Assembly: GCA_035463475.1 (NCBI GenBank)
Contig: DATHTE010000024.1
Coordinates: 10,116 to 74,115 of the forward strand
Length of the DNA stretch: 64,000 nucleotides
Source of the DNA: JACPDI01 sp035463475
GTDB lineage: Bacteria > Acidobacteriota > Vicinamibacteria > Vicinamibacterales > 2-12-FULL-66-21
Direction: 5' to 3'
Part shown: positions 15,436 through 24,297 of the stretch, in pieces
Numbering within the stretch: position 1 is the first letter of the stretch
Layout: each line of letters begins with the position of its first letter
Position numbers and translations under genes: made by a program
The notes under the pieces: generated by a model
Databases searched by the model: none
The model's input: the letters and a program-made list of their open reading frames with translations, nothing else
What the model was told of the DNA's origin: nothing

Positions 15436-18400
15436 ATGCAGCAACACTGGAACGCGTTCCGCGCCGCTCTCGGCGTCCTCGGCCTCCTTCTGGCCGTTGG
15501 ACCCGTCCTCACTGAGACCGTCAGCGCCCGTCAGGCGCCGGCATCCAGCTTCGATCAGCAGTTCTTCTCGAGCCTGCGGTGGCGGTCGATTGGTCCGGCT
15601 CGCGGTGGCCGTTCCACCGCCGTATCGGGCAGCGCGGCCCGTCCGCTGGAGTACTACTTCGGGGCGACCGGTGGCGGAGTCTGGAAGACCGTCGACGGCG
15701 GACAAACCTGGCGTCCCGTCGCCGACGAGGCCCTGAAGTCCTCCTCCGTCGGCGCGGTGGCCGTCGCTCCCTCCAACCCCGACATCGTGTACGTGGGGAT
15801 GGGTGAGACGCAGCTGCGCGGCAACATCATCCAGGGCGACGGCGTCTACAAGACGACGGATGGCGGGAAGACGTGGTCGCAGTTGGGCCTCAAGGAGACG
15901 ATGGCGATCGCCCGCATCCGGATCCACCCGACCAATCCGGATATCGTGTACGTGGCCGCGCTCGGAAACCCGTACGGGCCCAACGCCGAACGTGGCGTCT
16001 TCAAGTCCACCGACGGCGGAAAGAACTGGAAGAAGGTGCTCTTCCGCGATGACAAGACGGGAGGGGTCGATCTCAGCATCGACCCGAACAACCCCAGCGT
16101 GATGTTCGCAAGCTTGTGGGAAGTGTACCGGACGCCGCACTCGCTCTCGAGCGGCGGGCCAGGCAGCGGCCTGTTCAAGTCGACCGACGGGGGCGAAAAC
16201 TGGACGGAGATCACGCGCAACAGCGGCCTGCCGCAGGGCGTCATCGGCAAGAGCGGCGTCTCGGTCTCCGGCGCGGACGGCAACCGCGTCTACGCGATCG
16301 TCGAGGCGCACGACGGCGGCGTCTTCCTCTCCGACGACGCGGGCGCGACGTGGAAGAAGATCAACGAGGATCGCCGGCTGCGGCAGCGCGCGTTCTACTA
16401 CACGCGTATCTACGCCGATCCGAAGGAGAAAGACACCGTCTACGTGCTCAACACCGGGTTCTACCGGTCCACCGACGCGGGGAAGTCCATCCGGCAGATC
16501 CGCGTGCCGCACGGCGACAACCACGACCTGTGGATTGCGCCGAACGACACGAAGCGCTTGATCAACAGCAACGACGGCGGCGCCAATGTGTCGGTGAACG
16601 GCGGCGAGACCTGGACCGAGCAGGATGTCCCGACCGCGCAGTTCTACCACGTGATTGCCACCAACCATGTGCCGTACCACGTTTGCGGCGCGCAACAGGA
16701 CAACAGCACGGCGTGCGTGCCGAGCGATGGGACGGGAGACTACCTCTACCCGGCCGGCGGCGGGGAGAGTGGATACATCGCACAGGACCCGACGGATCTC
16801 GACGTGTTCTACGCCGGCAGCTACGGAGGCCTGCTCACGCGGATCAACCGCCGCACCGGCGAGCGCCGCGCGGTCAACCCGTTTCCGGACAACCCGATGG
16901 GCTACGCCTCGGGAGCGATGACCGAACGGTTCCAGTGGACCTATCCGATCATCGTGTCTCCACACGATCCGAACGTGCTGTACGCCACGTCGCAGCACGT
17001 CTGGCGATCCACGAACGAGGGGCAGAGCTGGGACAAGATCAGCGGCGACCTCACGCGGCACGATCCGTCGACCATGGGGGAGTCCGGCGGTCCGATCACG
17101 CTGGACCAGACCGGGGTCGAAACCTACGCCACCGTTTTCACGCTGGCACCCTCGCCGCGCGAGAGAGACACGATCTGGGCCGGTTCTGACGACGGTCTCA
17201 TCCACGTCACGCGCGACGCGGGCAAGAACTGGCAGAACGTGACGCCTCCCGATCTGCCGGAGTTCGCGCGCGTGAGCCTGATCGAGGCGTCACCGCACAA
17301 GCCGGCCACCGCATATGTAGCGGCGAACCGCTACCAGCGGGCCGATCGCGCGCCGTATGTCTTCAGGACGACCGATTACGGGAAGACGTGGAGCCGGATC
17401 GTCTCCGGCCTCCCGCCGGACGACTTTGCCCGCGCTATCCGGGAGGACAAGGTCCGGCCCGGCCTGCTGTTTCTCGGCACCGAACACGGCGTCTACGTGT
17501 CATTCGACGACGGGGCGCGCTGGCAGTCGCTGCGCCTCAACCTGCCCGTCACGCCAGTGCACGACATCGCGGTGAAGGACAACGACATTGCCATCGCGAC
17601 CCACGGGCGTTCGTTCTACATCCTGGACAACATCAGCGTCCTCCGCCAGCTGGACGCCAAAGTCGCCGCGGGCAACGTCCACCTCTTCGACCCGATCGAC
17701 GCCACGCGGTCGCTGTCGCGGGGGGTGACGGTCGATTACTACCTGAAATCCGACGCCGACAAGGTGACCATCGACATCCTCGATGGCCAGGGACAGGTCA
17801 TTCGCACCTACACTGGGACGGCCGCGGAGGAGCAGAAGCGGCAGGGGCGCACGCCGGAACAGGAGGAGGAAGAGTCTCCCCGACGTGGCGGTCCGCCTCC
17901 ACGCGTCGGCGTCAAGGCGGGCATGAACCGTTTCACGTGGGACATGCGCTACGCGTCCGCGACGGAGTTCCCGAATCTGATCATGTGGTCCGCCAGCGTG
18001 CGGGGGCCGATGGCGCCCCCGGCGGAGTACTCCGTGCGGCTCACCGTGGGCAGCGACACGCAGACACAGGCCTTCCGCATCGTCCGTCATCCGCTGGGCA
18101 CCGCAACCGACGCGGACCTCGCGGAACAGTTCACGCTGGCGCGTCAGATCAACCAGCGCGTCTCGGACGCGAACACGGCCGTCATCCGGATTCGCGCGCT
18201 GAAGGACCAGATCAAGGATCGACTCGGTCGGACCACCGACAAGAAGATCGCGCAGGCCGGAACCGCGCTATCCACGAAGCTCACGGAAATCGAAGGAGAG
18301 GTCTACCAGTATCGGAACCAGAGCAGCCAGGACCCACTGAACTTCCCGATCAAGTTGAACAACAAGCTTGCCGCGCTGCAGGGAGTCGTCGAATCGGGGG

Positions 18401-18591
18401 ACGCCCGGCCGACGGACCAGTCCCATGCCGTGTTCAAGGAACTGTCGGGGAGACTCGACAAGGAGCTTGGCCGGCTCGATTCCGCGTTGAAGACGGACGT
18501 CGAGGCGTTCAACCGGTTGCTCCGCGGCAGGCGGCTCGAGCCGATCAGGGACAGCGCCCAGGCCCCGGTCACGACCACCACGGCCGCGTGA
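15436..18591 (+). CDS. Secreted Asp-box (BNR) beta-propeller protein
   Basis: The 1051-residue exported protein has a signal peptide (residues 1-34, ending near VSARQ). It carries about eleven Asp-box repeats of the S/T-x-D-x-G-x-x-W type, for example TVDGGQTW, TTDGGKTW, STDGGKNW, STDGGENW, SDDAGATW, STNEGQSW, TRDAGKNW and TTDYGKTW. They form one or two sortilin/Vps10-like propellers over residues 40-720. The last 300 residues include a FlgD-like Ig segment (YYLKSDADKVTIDILDG) and a helical, coiled-coil-prone tail. Such proteins are abundant in Acidobacteriota and Bacteroidota; enzymatic activity is not established. ATG 15436 follows GGGAGATC. It probably acts in the periplasm or outside the cell. 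Confidence 0.85.
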   Translation: MQQHWNAFRAALGVLGLLLAVGPVLTETVSARQAPASSFDQQFFSSLRWRSIGPARGGRSTAVSGSAARPLEYYFGATGGGVWKTVDGGQTWRPVADEALKSSSVGAVAVAPSNPDIVYVGMGETQLRGNIIQGDGVYKTTDGGKTWSQLGLKETMAIARIRIHPTNPDIVYVAALGNPYGPNAERGVFKSTDGGKNWKKVLFRDDKTGGVDLSIDPNNPSVMFASLWEVYRTPHSLSSGGPGSGLFKSTDGGENWTEITRNSGLPQGVIGKSGVSVSGADGNRVYAIVEAHDGGVFLSDDAGATWKKINEDRRLRQRAFYYTRIYADPKEKDTVYVLNTGFYRSTDAGKSIRQIRVPHGDNHDLWIAPNDTKRLINSNDGGANVSVNGGETWTEQDVPTAQFYHVIATNHVPYHVCGAQQDNSTACVPSDGTGDYLYPAGGGESGYIAQDPTDLDVFYAGSYGGLLTRINRRTGERRAVNPFPDNPMGYASGAMTERFQWTYPIIVSPHDPNVLYATSQHVWRSTNEGQSWDKISGDLTRHDPSTMGESGGPITLDQTGVETYATVFTLAPSPRERDTIWAGSDDGLIHVTRDAGKNWQNVTPPDLPEFARVSLIEASPHKPATAYVAANRYQRADRAPYVFRTTDYGKTWSRIVSGLPPDDFARAIREDKVRPGLLFLGTEHGVYVSFDDGARWQSLRLNLPVTPVHDIAVKDNDIAIATHGRSFYILDNISVLRQLDAKVAAGNVHLFDPIDATRSLSRGVTVDYYLKSDADKVTIDILDGQGQVIRTYTGTAAEEQKRQGRTPEQEEEESPRRGGPPPRVGVKAGMNRFTWDMRYASATEFPNLIMWSASVRGPMAPPAEYSVRLTVGSDTQTQAFRIVRHPLGTATDADLAEQFTLARQINQRVSDANTAVIRIRALKDQIKDRLGRTTDKKIAQAGTALSTKLTEIEGEVYQYRNQSSQDPLNFPIKLNNKLAALQGVVESGDARPTDQSHAVFKELSGRLDKELGRLDSALKTDVEAFNRLLRGRRLEPIRDSAQAPVTTTTAA

Positions 18592-18607
18592 ACGGCGCCT
18601 GACGCGG

Positions 18608-18880
18608 ATGATCGTCGCGCGCCGCTTCATCGTCTCCGGGCGCGTGCAGGGTGTCGGCTTTCGCTTCTTCGCCGAAGACCAGGCACGCGCCGAGGGACTG
18701 AGCGGCTACGTGCGCAATCTGCCCGACGGGCGCGTCGAGGTGCTCGCGGAGGGTGAGGAGGAGAGCGTCGCGCGGTTCGAGCGGGCGCTCAACCGCGGCC
18801 CGCGCTCTGCCATCGTCGACCGCGTCGACGTCGATCCAGTCCCGCCCGAAGACCGCCGCGGGTTCTCGATCCGTTTCTAA
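18608..18880 (+). CDS. acyP: Acylphosphatase
   Basis: The 90-residue enzyme hydrolyses acylphosphates such as carbamoyl or acetyl phosphate. The signature GRVQGVGFRFF (residues 11-21) has the phosphate-binding Arg, and GYVRNLPDGRVEV has the catalytic Asn. Length and order match the family. It starts 16 nt after the Asp-box protein and ends 8 nt before apt, so it may share a transcript with apt. Confidence 0.93.
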   Translation: MIVARRFIVSGRVQGVGFRFFAEDQARAEGLSGYVRNLPDGRVEVLAEGEEESVARFERALNRGPRSAIVDRVDVDPVPPEDRRGFSIRF

Positions 18881-18888
18881 GGAGAAGA

Positions 18889-19404
18889 ATGGACGAGCTG
18901 AAGCAGAAGATCCGGAACGTTCCGGATTTCCCGAAACCTGGCATCCTGTTCTACGACATCACAACGCTGCTGCGCGATCGCGACGGGTTCCGCATGGTGA
19001 TCGAGAACCTGTCGCTGCCGTACGAGGGGAAGAACATCGACCTCGTGGTGGGCATCGAGAGCCGCGGGTTCATTCTCGGCGGCGCGGTCGCGCACCGCAT
19101 CGGCGCCGGCTTCGTGCCGGTGCGGAAGCTCGGAAAGCTGCCGTCGAAGGCGATTCGGGCCACCTACGATCTCGAGTACGGGACCGACAGCCTCGAGATG
19201 CACGAGGACGCGGTCGTCGCGGACCAGAACGTGCTGATCGTCGATGACCTGCTCGCGACGGGCGGCACCGCGCGCGCCACCGTTGACCTGGTGCGGAAGC
19301 TCGGCGGCCGCGTGCACGGCGTCGCGTTCCTGATCGAGCTCGTCGAGTTGAATGGACGCGCGAAGCTGGAAGGGCAGAACCTGTTTTCGCTGTTGAAGTA
19401 TTGA
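18889..19404 (+). CDS. apt: Adenine phosphoribosyltransferase
   Basis: Apt salvages adenine to AMP using PRPP. The 171-residue sequence shows the family N-terminus (IRNVPDFPKPGILFYDIT), GIESRGFILG, and the PRPP loop VLIVDDLLATGGTA. ATG 18889 is preceded by AAGGAGAAG. It follows acyP by 8 nt and converges with a small minus-strand gene that ends 6 nt downstream. Full length with no missing motif. Confidence 0.95.
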   Translation: MDELKQKIRNVPDFPKPGILFYDITTLLRDRDGFRMVIENLSLPYEGKNIDLVVGIESRGFILGGAVAHRIGAGFVPVRKLGKLPSKAIRATYDLEYGTDSLEMHEDAVVADQNVLIVDDLLATGGTARATVDLVRKLGGRVHGVAFLIELVELNGRAKLEGQNLFSLLKY

Positions 19405-19410
19405 AATGCG

Positions 19411-19704
19411 TCACGCGAAGCGGTTGTCCGGGGTGATGACGAAACTCTGCTCGAGCAAGGTCCGCCGCCGCCTTGCAGGCGCCAGCGTCACCGTCACGCG
19501 AATGTCGTCGGACCCGCCACGCACCCAGTCCGACGTGACCGTCATGGTGTACTCCCGGCTGTCTCGCCCGGTGACCGTCTTCACTCGGGGCACACCCATC
19601 GTCTCGCGCCAGATCCCGTAAGGAAGCTCGCGAAGCCGCGCGAGTTCATCCTCCACCATCTCGCGTCGCACGTGCACTTCCCAGACAAAGGGCTGGCGCG
19701 TCAC
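19411..19704 (-). CDS. Conserved-looking small protein of unknown function
   Basis: This roughly 97-residue protein is not recognised. It has an alpha/beta character with PFVWEVHVRREMVEDELARL, a proline/Trp segment YGIWRETMG, beta strands around YTMTVTSDW and DIRVTVTLAP, and a basic RRRR patch. There is no signal peptide. I place the start at GTG 19704 because TATAGT ends 7 nt upstream with no ribosome-binding site; GTG 19713 and an in-frame start at 19770 are alternatives. It is convergent with apt and divergent from the tRNA gene. Confidence 0.55.
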   Translation of the reverse strand: MTRQPFVWEVHVRREMVEDELARLRELPYGIWRETMGVPRVKTVTGRDSREYTMTVTSDWVRGGSDDIRVTVTLAPARRRRTLLEQSFVITPDNRFA

Positions 19705-19711
19705 GTCCCGC

Positions 19712-19717
19712 ACTATA
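19712..19717 (-). promoter_or_regulatory. -10-like hexamer for a probable leaderless start
   Basis: TATAGT read on the minus strand ends 7 nt before GTG 19704. No Shine-Dalgarno and no -35 consensus is visible. Confidence 0.4.
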
Positions 19718-19825
19718 ACCCGCCTGCCACGTGGCGCGAATGTCCGCGGCCGCGGACCCCGCTGTCGCAATGAACTGTCGCGGGCATGTCGGCGACACGG
19801 ATCGGCGCGGCGGGAGCCAAGCCCT

Positions 19826-19831
19826 TATAAT
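19826..19831 (+). promoter_or_regulatory. -10 box of the tRNA-Arg gene
   Basis: A perfect TATAAT ends 12 nt before the first base of the tRNA. No good -35 was found 17 bp upstream. Confidence 0.55.
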
Positions 19832-19843
19832 GGAGTGTTTCCT

Positions 19844-19920
19844 GCGCCCGTAGCTCAGATGGACAGAGCACCGCCCTCCTAAGGCGGGGGCCGCGCGTTC
19901 GAATCGCGCCGGGCGCACCA
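19844..19920 (+). tRNA. tRNA-Arg (anticodon CCU)
   Basis: The 77-nt gene folds as a cloverleaf. The acceptor arms GCGCCCG and CGGGCGC pair fully. The D-arm is GCTC/GAGC, the anticodon arm CCGCC/GGCGG encloses loop CTCCTAA with anticodon CCT, and the T-arm GCGCG/CGCGC encloses TTCGAAT. The discriminator A and CCA end are encoded. It reads AGG codons. A TPR-protein gene follows 15 nt downstream on the same strand. Confidence 0.96.
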
Positions 19921-19935
19921 TTTCCAGAGGACATC

Positions 19936-20670
19936 GTGAAGAGATCAGAACGACATCATCTGAAAGAGAACGAGCTGGCGGCGTTTGTGGACCGCGCCCG
20001 AACCGTCGTGACCGAGCGACGGAGCCAGTTCGTGGGCATCATCGTGCTCGCGCTGGTCGCGGTTGCCGCGGTCCTCGGCTACCTGACGTGGCGCAGCCGA
20101 ACCGAATCGAAGGCCGCCGCGCTTCTGACCGACGCGCTGACCGTCCTGGAAGCGCAGGTCGCGACGCCGGCGATTGCGGCGCCCGGACAGACCGCCCCGA
20201 CGCCGCCCGCCGGAACATATCAGAGCGTCCAGGCGAAGCTGGAAGCGGCCGTGCCGAAGCTGACGGCCGTTTATACGCAGTACCCGTCCACGCAGTCCGC
20301 GGTCGCGGCGCGCTATCACGCGGCCAATGCCCTTGCCGTACTCGGCCGTCGGGCAGAAGCGGAGGCTCGCTACAAGGAAGTGGCGGGCGAGGGCGGGTTC
20401 TACGGGCAGATGGCACGCCTCGGGCTGGCGGATCTGTTTGCCGACGCCGGACAGCACGACCAGGCGATTGCCATCTACAAGGAACTCTCAGGGGACCCGG
20501 GTGCCGCTGTCCCGGTGGACGGCGTGCTCATGCAGTTGGGACGCGTCTACGCAAAAGCTGGCCGGCGCAGCGAGGCGCAGCAGACGTTCACGCGAATCGT
20601 TCAGGATTTCCCCGATTCGCTCTACGTGGCCGACGCGCGGCGGGAGATCGAGACGCTGAAGAAGTCCTGA
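19936..20670 (+). CDS. Membrane-anchored TPR protein (YfgM-like)
   Basis: The 244-residue protein has a basic cytoplasmic N-terminus, one transmembrane helix (FVGIIVLALVAVAAVLGYLTW, about residues 32-52) and a periplasmic part with tetratricopeptide-like helices; repeat-like segments occur at YHAANALAVLGRRAEAEARY and VDGVLMQLGRVYAKAGRRSE. The topology matches YfgM-type ancillary proteins of the Sec translocon or Bam-associated TPR proteins. No yfgL/bamB or engA lies next to it. GTG 19936 follows AGAGGAC. It is immediately downstream of tRNA-Arg and could be transcribed with it. The TPR call is good; the specific role is inference. Confidence 0.75.
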   Translation: MKRSERHHLKENELAAFVDRARTVVTERRSQFVGIIVLALVAVAAVLGYLTWRSRTESKAAALLTDALTVLEAQVATPAIAAPGQTAPTPPAGTYQSVQAKLEAAVPKLTAVYTQYPSTQSAVAARYHAANALAVLGRRAEAEARYKEVAGEGGFYGQMARLGLADLFADAGQHDQAIAIYKELSGDPGAAVPVDGVLMQLGRVYAKAGRRSEAQQTFTRIVQDFPDSLYVADARREIETLKKS

Positions 20671-20689
20671 TCAGCGGGGCGCCTCCGCC

Positions 20690-21112
20690 TCACACCGCGA
20701 AGCTCACGGCCTCGCCGGTGGCAACCGGATCCGAGGCTGGCGTGGCGAATCCGTGCGGTTCCACCAGGAGCCGGAGGGCGTATCCACCCGGCGCCCCGGT
20801 GTCGGCCGCCGACGGAGCCACGCGGTAGACGGCCGCGAGCACCGCGTTGCGCCGCAGCGGCTCGGGCAGCCCCGAGTGCTGCCGATCGCTGCGGTCCACC
20901 TGGAAGTACACAAGGCGGTACAGCGGAATCGGCGAACCGTTGACGCAATCGACCGCCACGCCGGTGTCGCTCACGTCCCGGGTGACGACGCGGGAGAGTC
21001 GCGTGGCGCCGCGGGCATCCTTCCAAACCAACTGACCTGAAACCTGCACGGGCCGCCGCTCGGCGAGCCGATGGCGTCCGTGCGTTCCCTGCACGAGTCT
21101 GAAGCGCTCCAT
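20690..21112 (-). CDS. PilZ-like protein
   Basis: The 140-residue protein has HRLAERRPVQVSGQLVW near the N-terminus and DVSDTGVAVDC 25 residues later. That resembles the RxxxR and D/NxSxxG motifs of PilZ c-di-GMP-binding domains, followed by a beta-barrel-like strand pattern (LYRLVYFQVD). The Arg motif is RLAERR, so the two-Arg spacing is close but not exact. ATG 21112 follows GGAGGG. It lies 194 bp downstream of the sigma-54 activator gene on the same strand. If functional it would couple c-di-GMP to an output, but no partner is obvious. Confidence 0.55.
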   Translation of the reverse strand: MERFRLVQGTHGRHRLAERRPVQVSGQLVWKDARGATRLSRVVTRDVSDTGVAVDCVNGSPIPLYRLVYFQVDRSDRQHSGLPEPLRRNAVLAAVYRVAPSAADTGAPGGYALRLLVEPHGFATPASDPVATGEAVSFAV

Positions 21113-21306
21113 GGGCGGGCCCTCCGGTTAGCCCGCTGAGTGTCTTACAAGCTCTACGCCTGAGTTGCGAGCGACGCCACCAAGCCCTCGAATCCACCAG
21201 TAATGTCCTACGCAGCAATGATTTAAGTGGTGATGTCGCCTCCGCCCGTAGCGCGGGAGGGTTGGATACTAGCTAGCCGGTCAATAATCTGGTGGATACC
21301 TGCTAC

Positions 21307-24222
21307 TCACACGCGGGCGGCGATGCCGAGCCGTTGAAGTTTGAGGTAGAGGCCGCGCCGAGTGAGCCCGAGCAGGCGGGCCGTCTCGGAGATATTCCCG
21401 CTGCTATCGTCGAGGGCCGCCCGAATCATTTCGCGTTCGAGCTTCTCCACGGCTGCCGCGAGCGACTGACGCCGCCCGCGCTTCAGGGCTGGGGCGATCT
21501 CGTTCAGCGCGGCCAGCGCAGGCGACAGGTGCTCGGGGCCGATGCTGCTGCCGGCAGGCGACATGGCCACCGCTCGATGAATCTCGTTCCGCAACTGCCG
21601 GACGTTACCCGGCCAGTTGTACGCGTCGAACAGATCCAGCGTCTCGGGGGCGAGCCGGACATCGGGTTTCCCGAGCCGCTCGGACGCTTCCCGGACGAAA
21701 TACGTGCTCAGGTGGGGAATCTCCTCGCGACGGTCACGGAGCGGCGGGACGTGGATCCGGATCACGCTCAAACGATAAAAGAAATCCTCGCGGAAACGCC
21801 CCTCGGCGACGCGCTGTTCCAGGTCGGTGTTGGTGGCGGCAATCACTCGGACGTCTACCCGTGACGGCCGCGTCTCGCCGACGGGCAGGATCTCCCCCTG
21901 CTCGAGAAAGCGCAGCAGCTTCGGCTGAACGTCGAGCGGCAGGTCGCCGACCTCATCGAGGAACAGCGTCCCGCCGGCGGCCGACTTAATGACACCGGGC
22001 TGATCGGACACGGCGCCAGTGAATGCGCCGCGGCGGTGGCCGAACAACTGGCTGTCGGCGAGCTCGCGCGTCGCCGTCGTGCAGTTGAAGGGCAGGAACG
22101 TGGCCGCCCGGCGCGTCGAGCCGGCGTGAATCGCCCGCGCCACCAGGTCTTTGCCGGTGCCGCTCTCGCCCGTTATCAGAACCGTGAGGTCGTTGCCCTG
22201 CAGACGCTGAATCAGCTCCACGACCCGGCTCATCGCGGGGCTCGCGCAAACGAAGCCGGGTAGAAGCGGCTCGAGCGAGCGCTCGGCTTTTTCGGGGGTC
22301 TCCGCGCCCCGCCCGCGCACGCGTCCCAGGTCAAACCCCTGGCGGGTGACGGCGCAAATCGTCCGGAACCGTTGCGCCAGGAGCCCGCTGAAGCTCCGGA
22401 GCGAGGTCACGACCGCGTAACGCGGTCCATCGGCGTCCCGTCCGATCTGTTCCACCAGCATGGCCGGGCCGTACGAGGCGGCTCGCACGGCGGCCCCGGC
22501 CAGTGCTCGGGCCGTGTGCGCATCGCACCCGGCAAACGCGAGCACGCGCGGGTCGGTCCCGGGGGGAGCCACGAACAAGACGACCGACTCGGCGTCGCAG
22601 GACTCGAGGATCGCCGCGGCCGCCTCGCGCCCAAGCAGGTCCGGGATCCCAGCGGCGTCCACCAGCCGACGCACGACGGCGTCGTCCCCGTCCACCTGCG
22701 GTCCGACGTAGTCCGCAGTGGACAAGGTGGGAATGGCGAGCGCCGCGTCCCTGGCGTCGGCCAAGTCTGGCTGGGCGTTCAGAGCCTCGAAGATTGCCGC
22801 TGCTTCGCTCAGATGCTTGCGGGCGCGCGAACGCGCCCCGGCGCTGCCCGCCAGCGAGCCGAGCGCGAGCTGGCTCAATCCCGCCTGGTAGCGCTCGCCC
22901 AGCAGGTCGAAGACACTGACGCTCTGGCTCAGGTCGTGATACGCCTCGGTGGGCTTGTGGAGCCTGGCATGGAGTGAGCCCCGCACGCGGAGGAATTCGC
23001 CCCAGAGGCCGGGCATCACGGCGGGCTCGATGCGCGCGCCCAGGTCGGCGAGGCGCTCGGAGGCCTCATTCAGACGGCCGGCGGCGAGCATGGCTTCGCA
23101 GGCCGCCAGCCCTGCCTCGAGCGCCTCGATCGGCGGGGCCGCCGCGGCCGATGCGGTCTCCTCCGCGGCCGCCAGCGCATCGTCAATACGCCCCTCCCGG
23201 AGCGCGACGCGCGCCTCGAGGACGCGGATCGACCATTCGTACCATCGACTGGTCTGGAGGCCGTATTCGCCGTAGGCCTCGCGCGCCTGCCGCAGGCAGT
23301 CGCTGGCCGCCCGGTAGTCGCCTCGGATGAGGTGAATCTGCGCGAGCGTGTCCAGGACGGCGCCCCGCGTTTCGCGCCGGAACTGGGTGGGGCTCGGGAT
23401 GTCGAGCGCGCGGTTCAAGACCTGTTCGGCCCGGGCAAGATTGCCGACCCGCACGCAGATCTGCCCCAGTGACGCCAGCGCAACGGCCAGCCCGTGGGGC
23501 GACCCGACCTGCTCCTGCAACGACACGCTTCGGTCGGCGAGCGCAAGCGCCTGCTCGTACCGGTGCTGCATCAGCGCGACGTTGGCCTGGTTGCCGCACA
23601 CAGTGGCCACCACGTCGTCCGCCCCCGCCATGCCCGCAAAGCGTTCGGCCTGGCGCAGCGCCGACATCGCGTCGTCGAACCGGCCTTCCTGCGCGAAGGT
23701 GATGCCCGACAACGAGTGCACGAGAGCGATATGGCGGCGGTCCCCCGCGGCGTGGAGCGCGGGCGCGGCCTTGTTCAAGTGCTCGCGGACAATAGCGGCA
23801 TCGCCCACCTGTCGATAGCAGATGGCCAGCTCGTACTGCGCGAGCCCGATCGCGCGAGAGTCGTGGGCGCGCTCGGCGTGCCTCAGCGCCCGGCCGAGCA
23901 GCGCGATCGCGCGGGACGGTTCGCCGCGCGCTGTCGCCAGGCGGGCGTGCAGCCGCCACAGGTTCGAGAGGAGAGAAGGCTCGAGCCGCTCCCGCAGCTC
24001 ATCCGGCTGCTTGCCCAAGGCTTCAGCGGCGCGCGGCAGGTCGTCCTGCTGCAGCCAGGCCTCGGCAAGCCCGCATCGGACCGCGGTGGTTTCTGAGCGG
24101 GGGAGTCGAGGGTCGCGCGATGCCTTGATCAGCAGCTCGACAGCGTCCGCTCCCTGGCCTCGCTCCAGGGCCGCAAACGCCTGCAGCAGCAGCGGGTGTC
24201 GCTCGACCGTGACGGTCGTCAC
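21307..24222 (-). CDS. Sigma-54-dependent activator with N-terminal TPR/GAF sensor
   Basis: This is a 971-residue enhancer-binding protein. Residues 1-520 are tetratricopeptide-like helices. About 530-640 resembles a GAF domain. A central AAA+ domain follows, with Walker A GESGTGKD (about 683-690), the sigma-54 contact loop GAFTGA (about 730) and FLDEVGDLP as Walker B. The C-terminus is a Fis-type helix-turn-helix (SETARLLGLTRRGLYLKLQRL). It lacks a response-regulator receiver, so activation is by ligand or protein binding at the TPR/GAF part. It starts at GTG 24222, 7 nt after TATACT in a dyad, suggesting a leaderless and possibly autoregulated mRNA. rpoN itself is encoded at 53171. The target promoters are not known. 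Confidence 0.9.
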   Translation of the reverse strand: MTTVTVERHPLLLQAFAALERGQGADAVELLIKASRDPRLPRSETTAVRCGLAEAWLQQDDLPRAAEALGKQPDELRERLEPSLLSNLWRLHARLATARGEPSRAIALLGRALRHAERAHDSRAIGLAQYELAICYRQVGDAAIVREHLNKAAPALHAAGDRRHIALVHSLSGITFAQEGRFDDAMSALRQAERFAGMAGADDVVATVCGNQANVALMQHRYEQALALADRSVSLQEQVGSPHGLAVALASLGQICVRVGNLARAEQVLNRALDIPSPTQFRRETRGAVLDTLAQIHLIRGDYRAASDCLRQAREAYGEYGLQTSRWYEWSIRVLEARVALREGRIDDALAAAEETASAAAAPPIEALEAGLAACEAMLAAGRLNEASERLADLGARIEPAVMPGLWGEFLRVRGSLHARLHKPTEAYHDLSQSVSVFDLLGERYQAGLSQLALGSLAGSAGARSRARKHLSEAAAIFEALNAQPDLADARDAALAIPTLSTADYVGPQVDGDDAVVRRLVDAAGIPDLLGREAAAAILESCDAESVVLFVAPPGTDPRVLAFAGCDAHTARALAGAAVRAASYGPAMLVEQIGRDADGPRYAVVTSLRSFSGLLAQRFRTICAVTRQGFDLGRVRGRGAETPEKAERSLEPLLPGFVCASPAMSRVVELIQRLQGNDLTVLITGESGTGKDLVARAIHAGSTRRAATFLPFNCTTATRELADSQLFGHRRGAFTGAVSDQPGVIKSAAGGTLFLDEVGDLPLDVQPKLLRFLEQGEILPVGETRPSRVDVRVIAATNTDLEQRVAEGRFREDFFYRLSVIRIHVPPLRDRREEIPHLSTYFVREASERLGKPDVRLAPETLDLFDAYNWPGNVRQLRNEIHRAVAMSPAGSSIGPEHLSPALAALNEIAPALKRGRRQSLAAAVEKLEREMIRAALDDSSGNISETARLLGLTRRGLYLKLQRLGIAARV

Positions 24223-24229
24223 GATGGGT

Positions 24230-24245
24230 AGTATACCGCGTATAC
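24230..24245 (-). promoter_or_regulatory. Dyad GTATAC-N3-GTATAC overlapping a -10-like box
   Basis: GTATAC (24231-24236), CGC, GTATAC (24240-24245) form a symmetric 15-bp site. On the minus strand TATACT (24235 to 24230) lies inside it and ends 7 nt before the GTG start of the activator gene. The overlap of a dyad with a -10 suggests repression or autoregulation. Confidence 0.5.
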
Positions 24246-24297
24246 AGCTCAGGCTGGATAGCGGTTTTCACGGTTCAGTGCAGAGCTGTGCAGGTCC

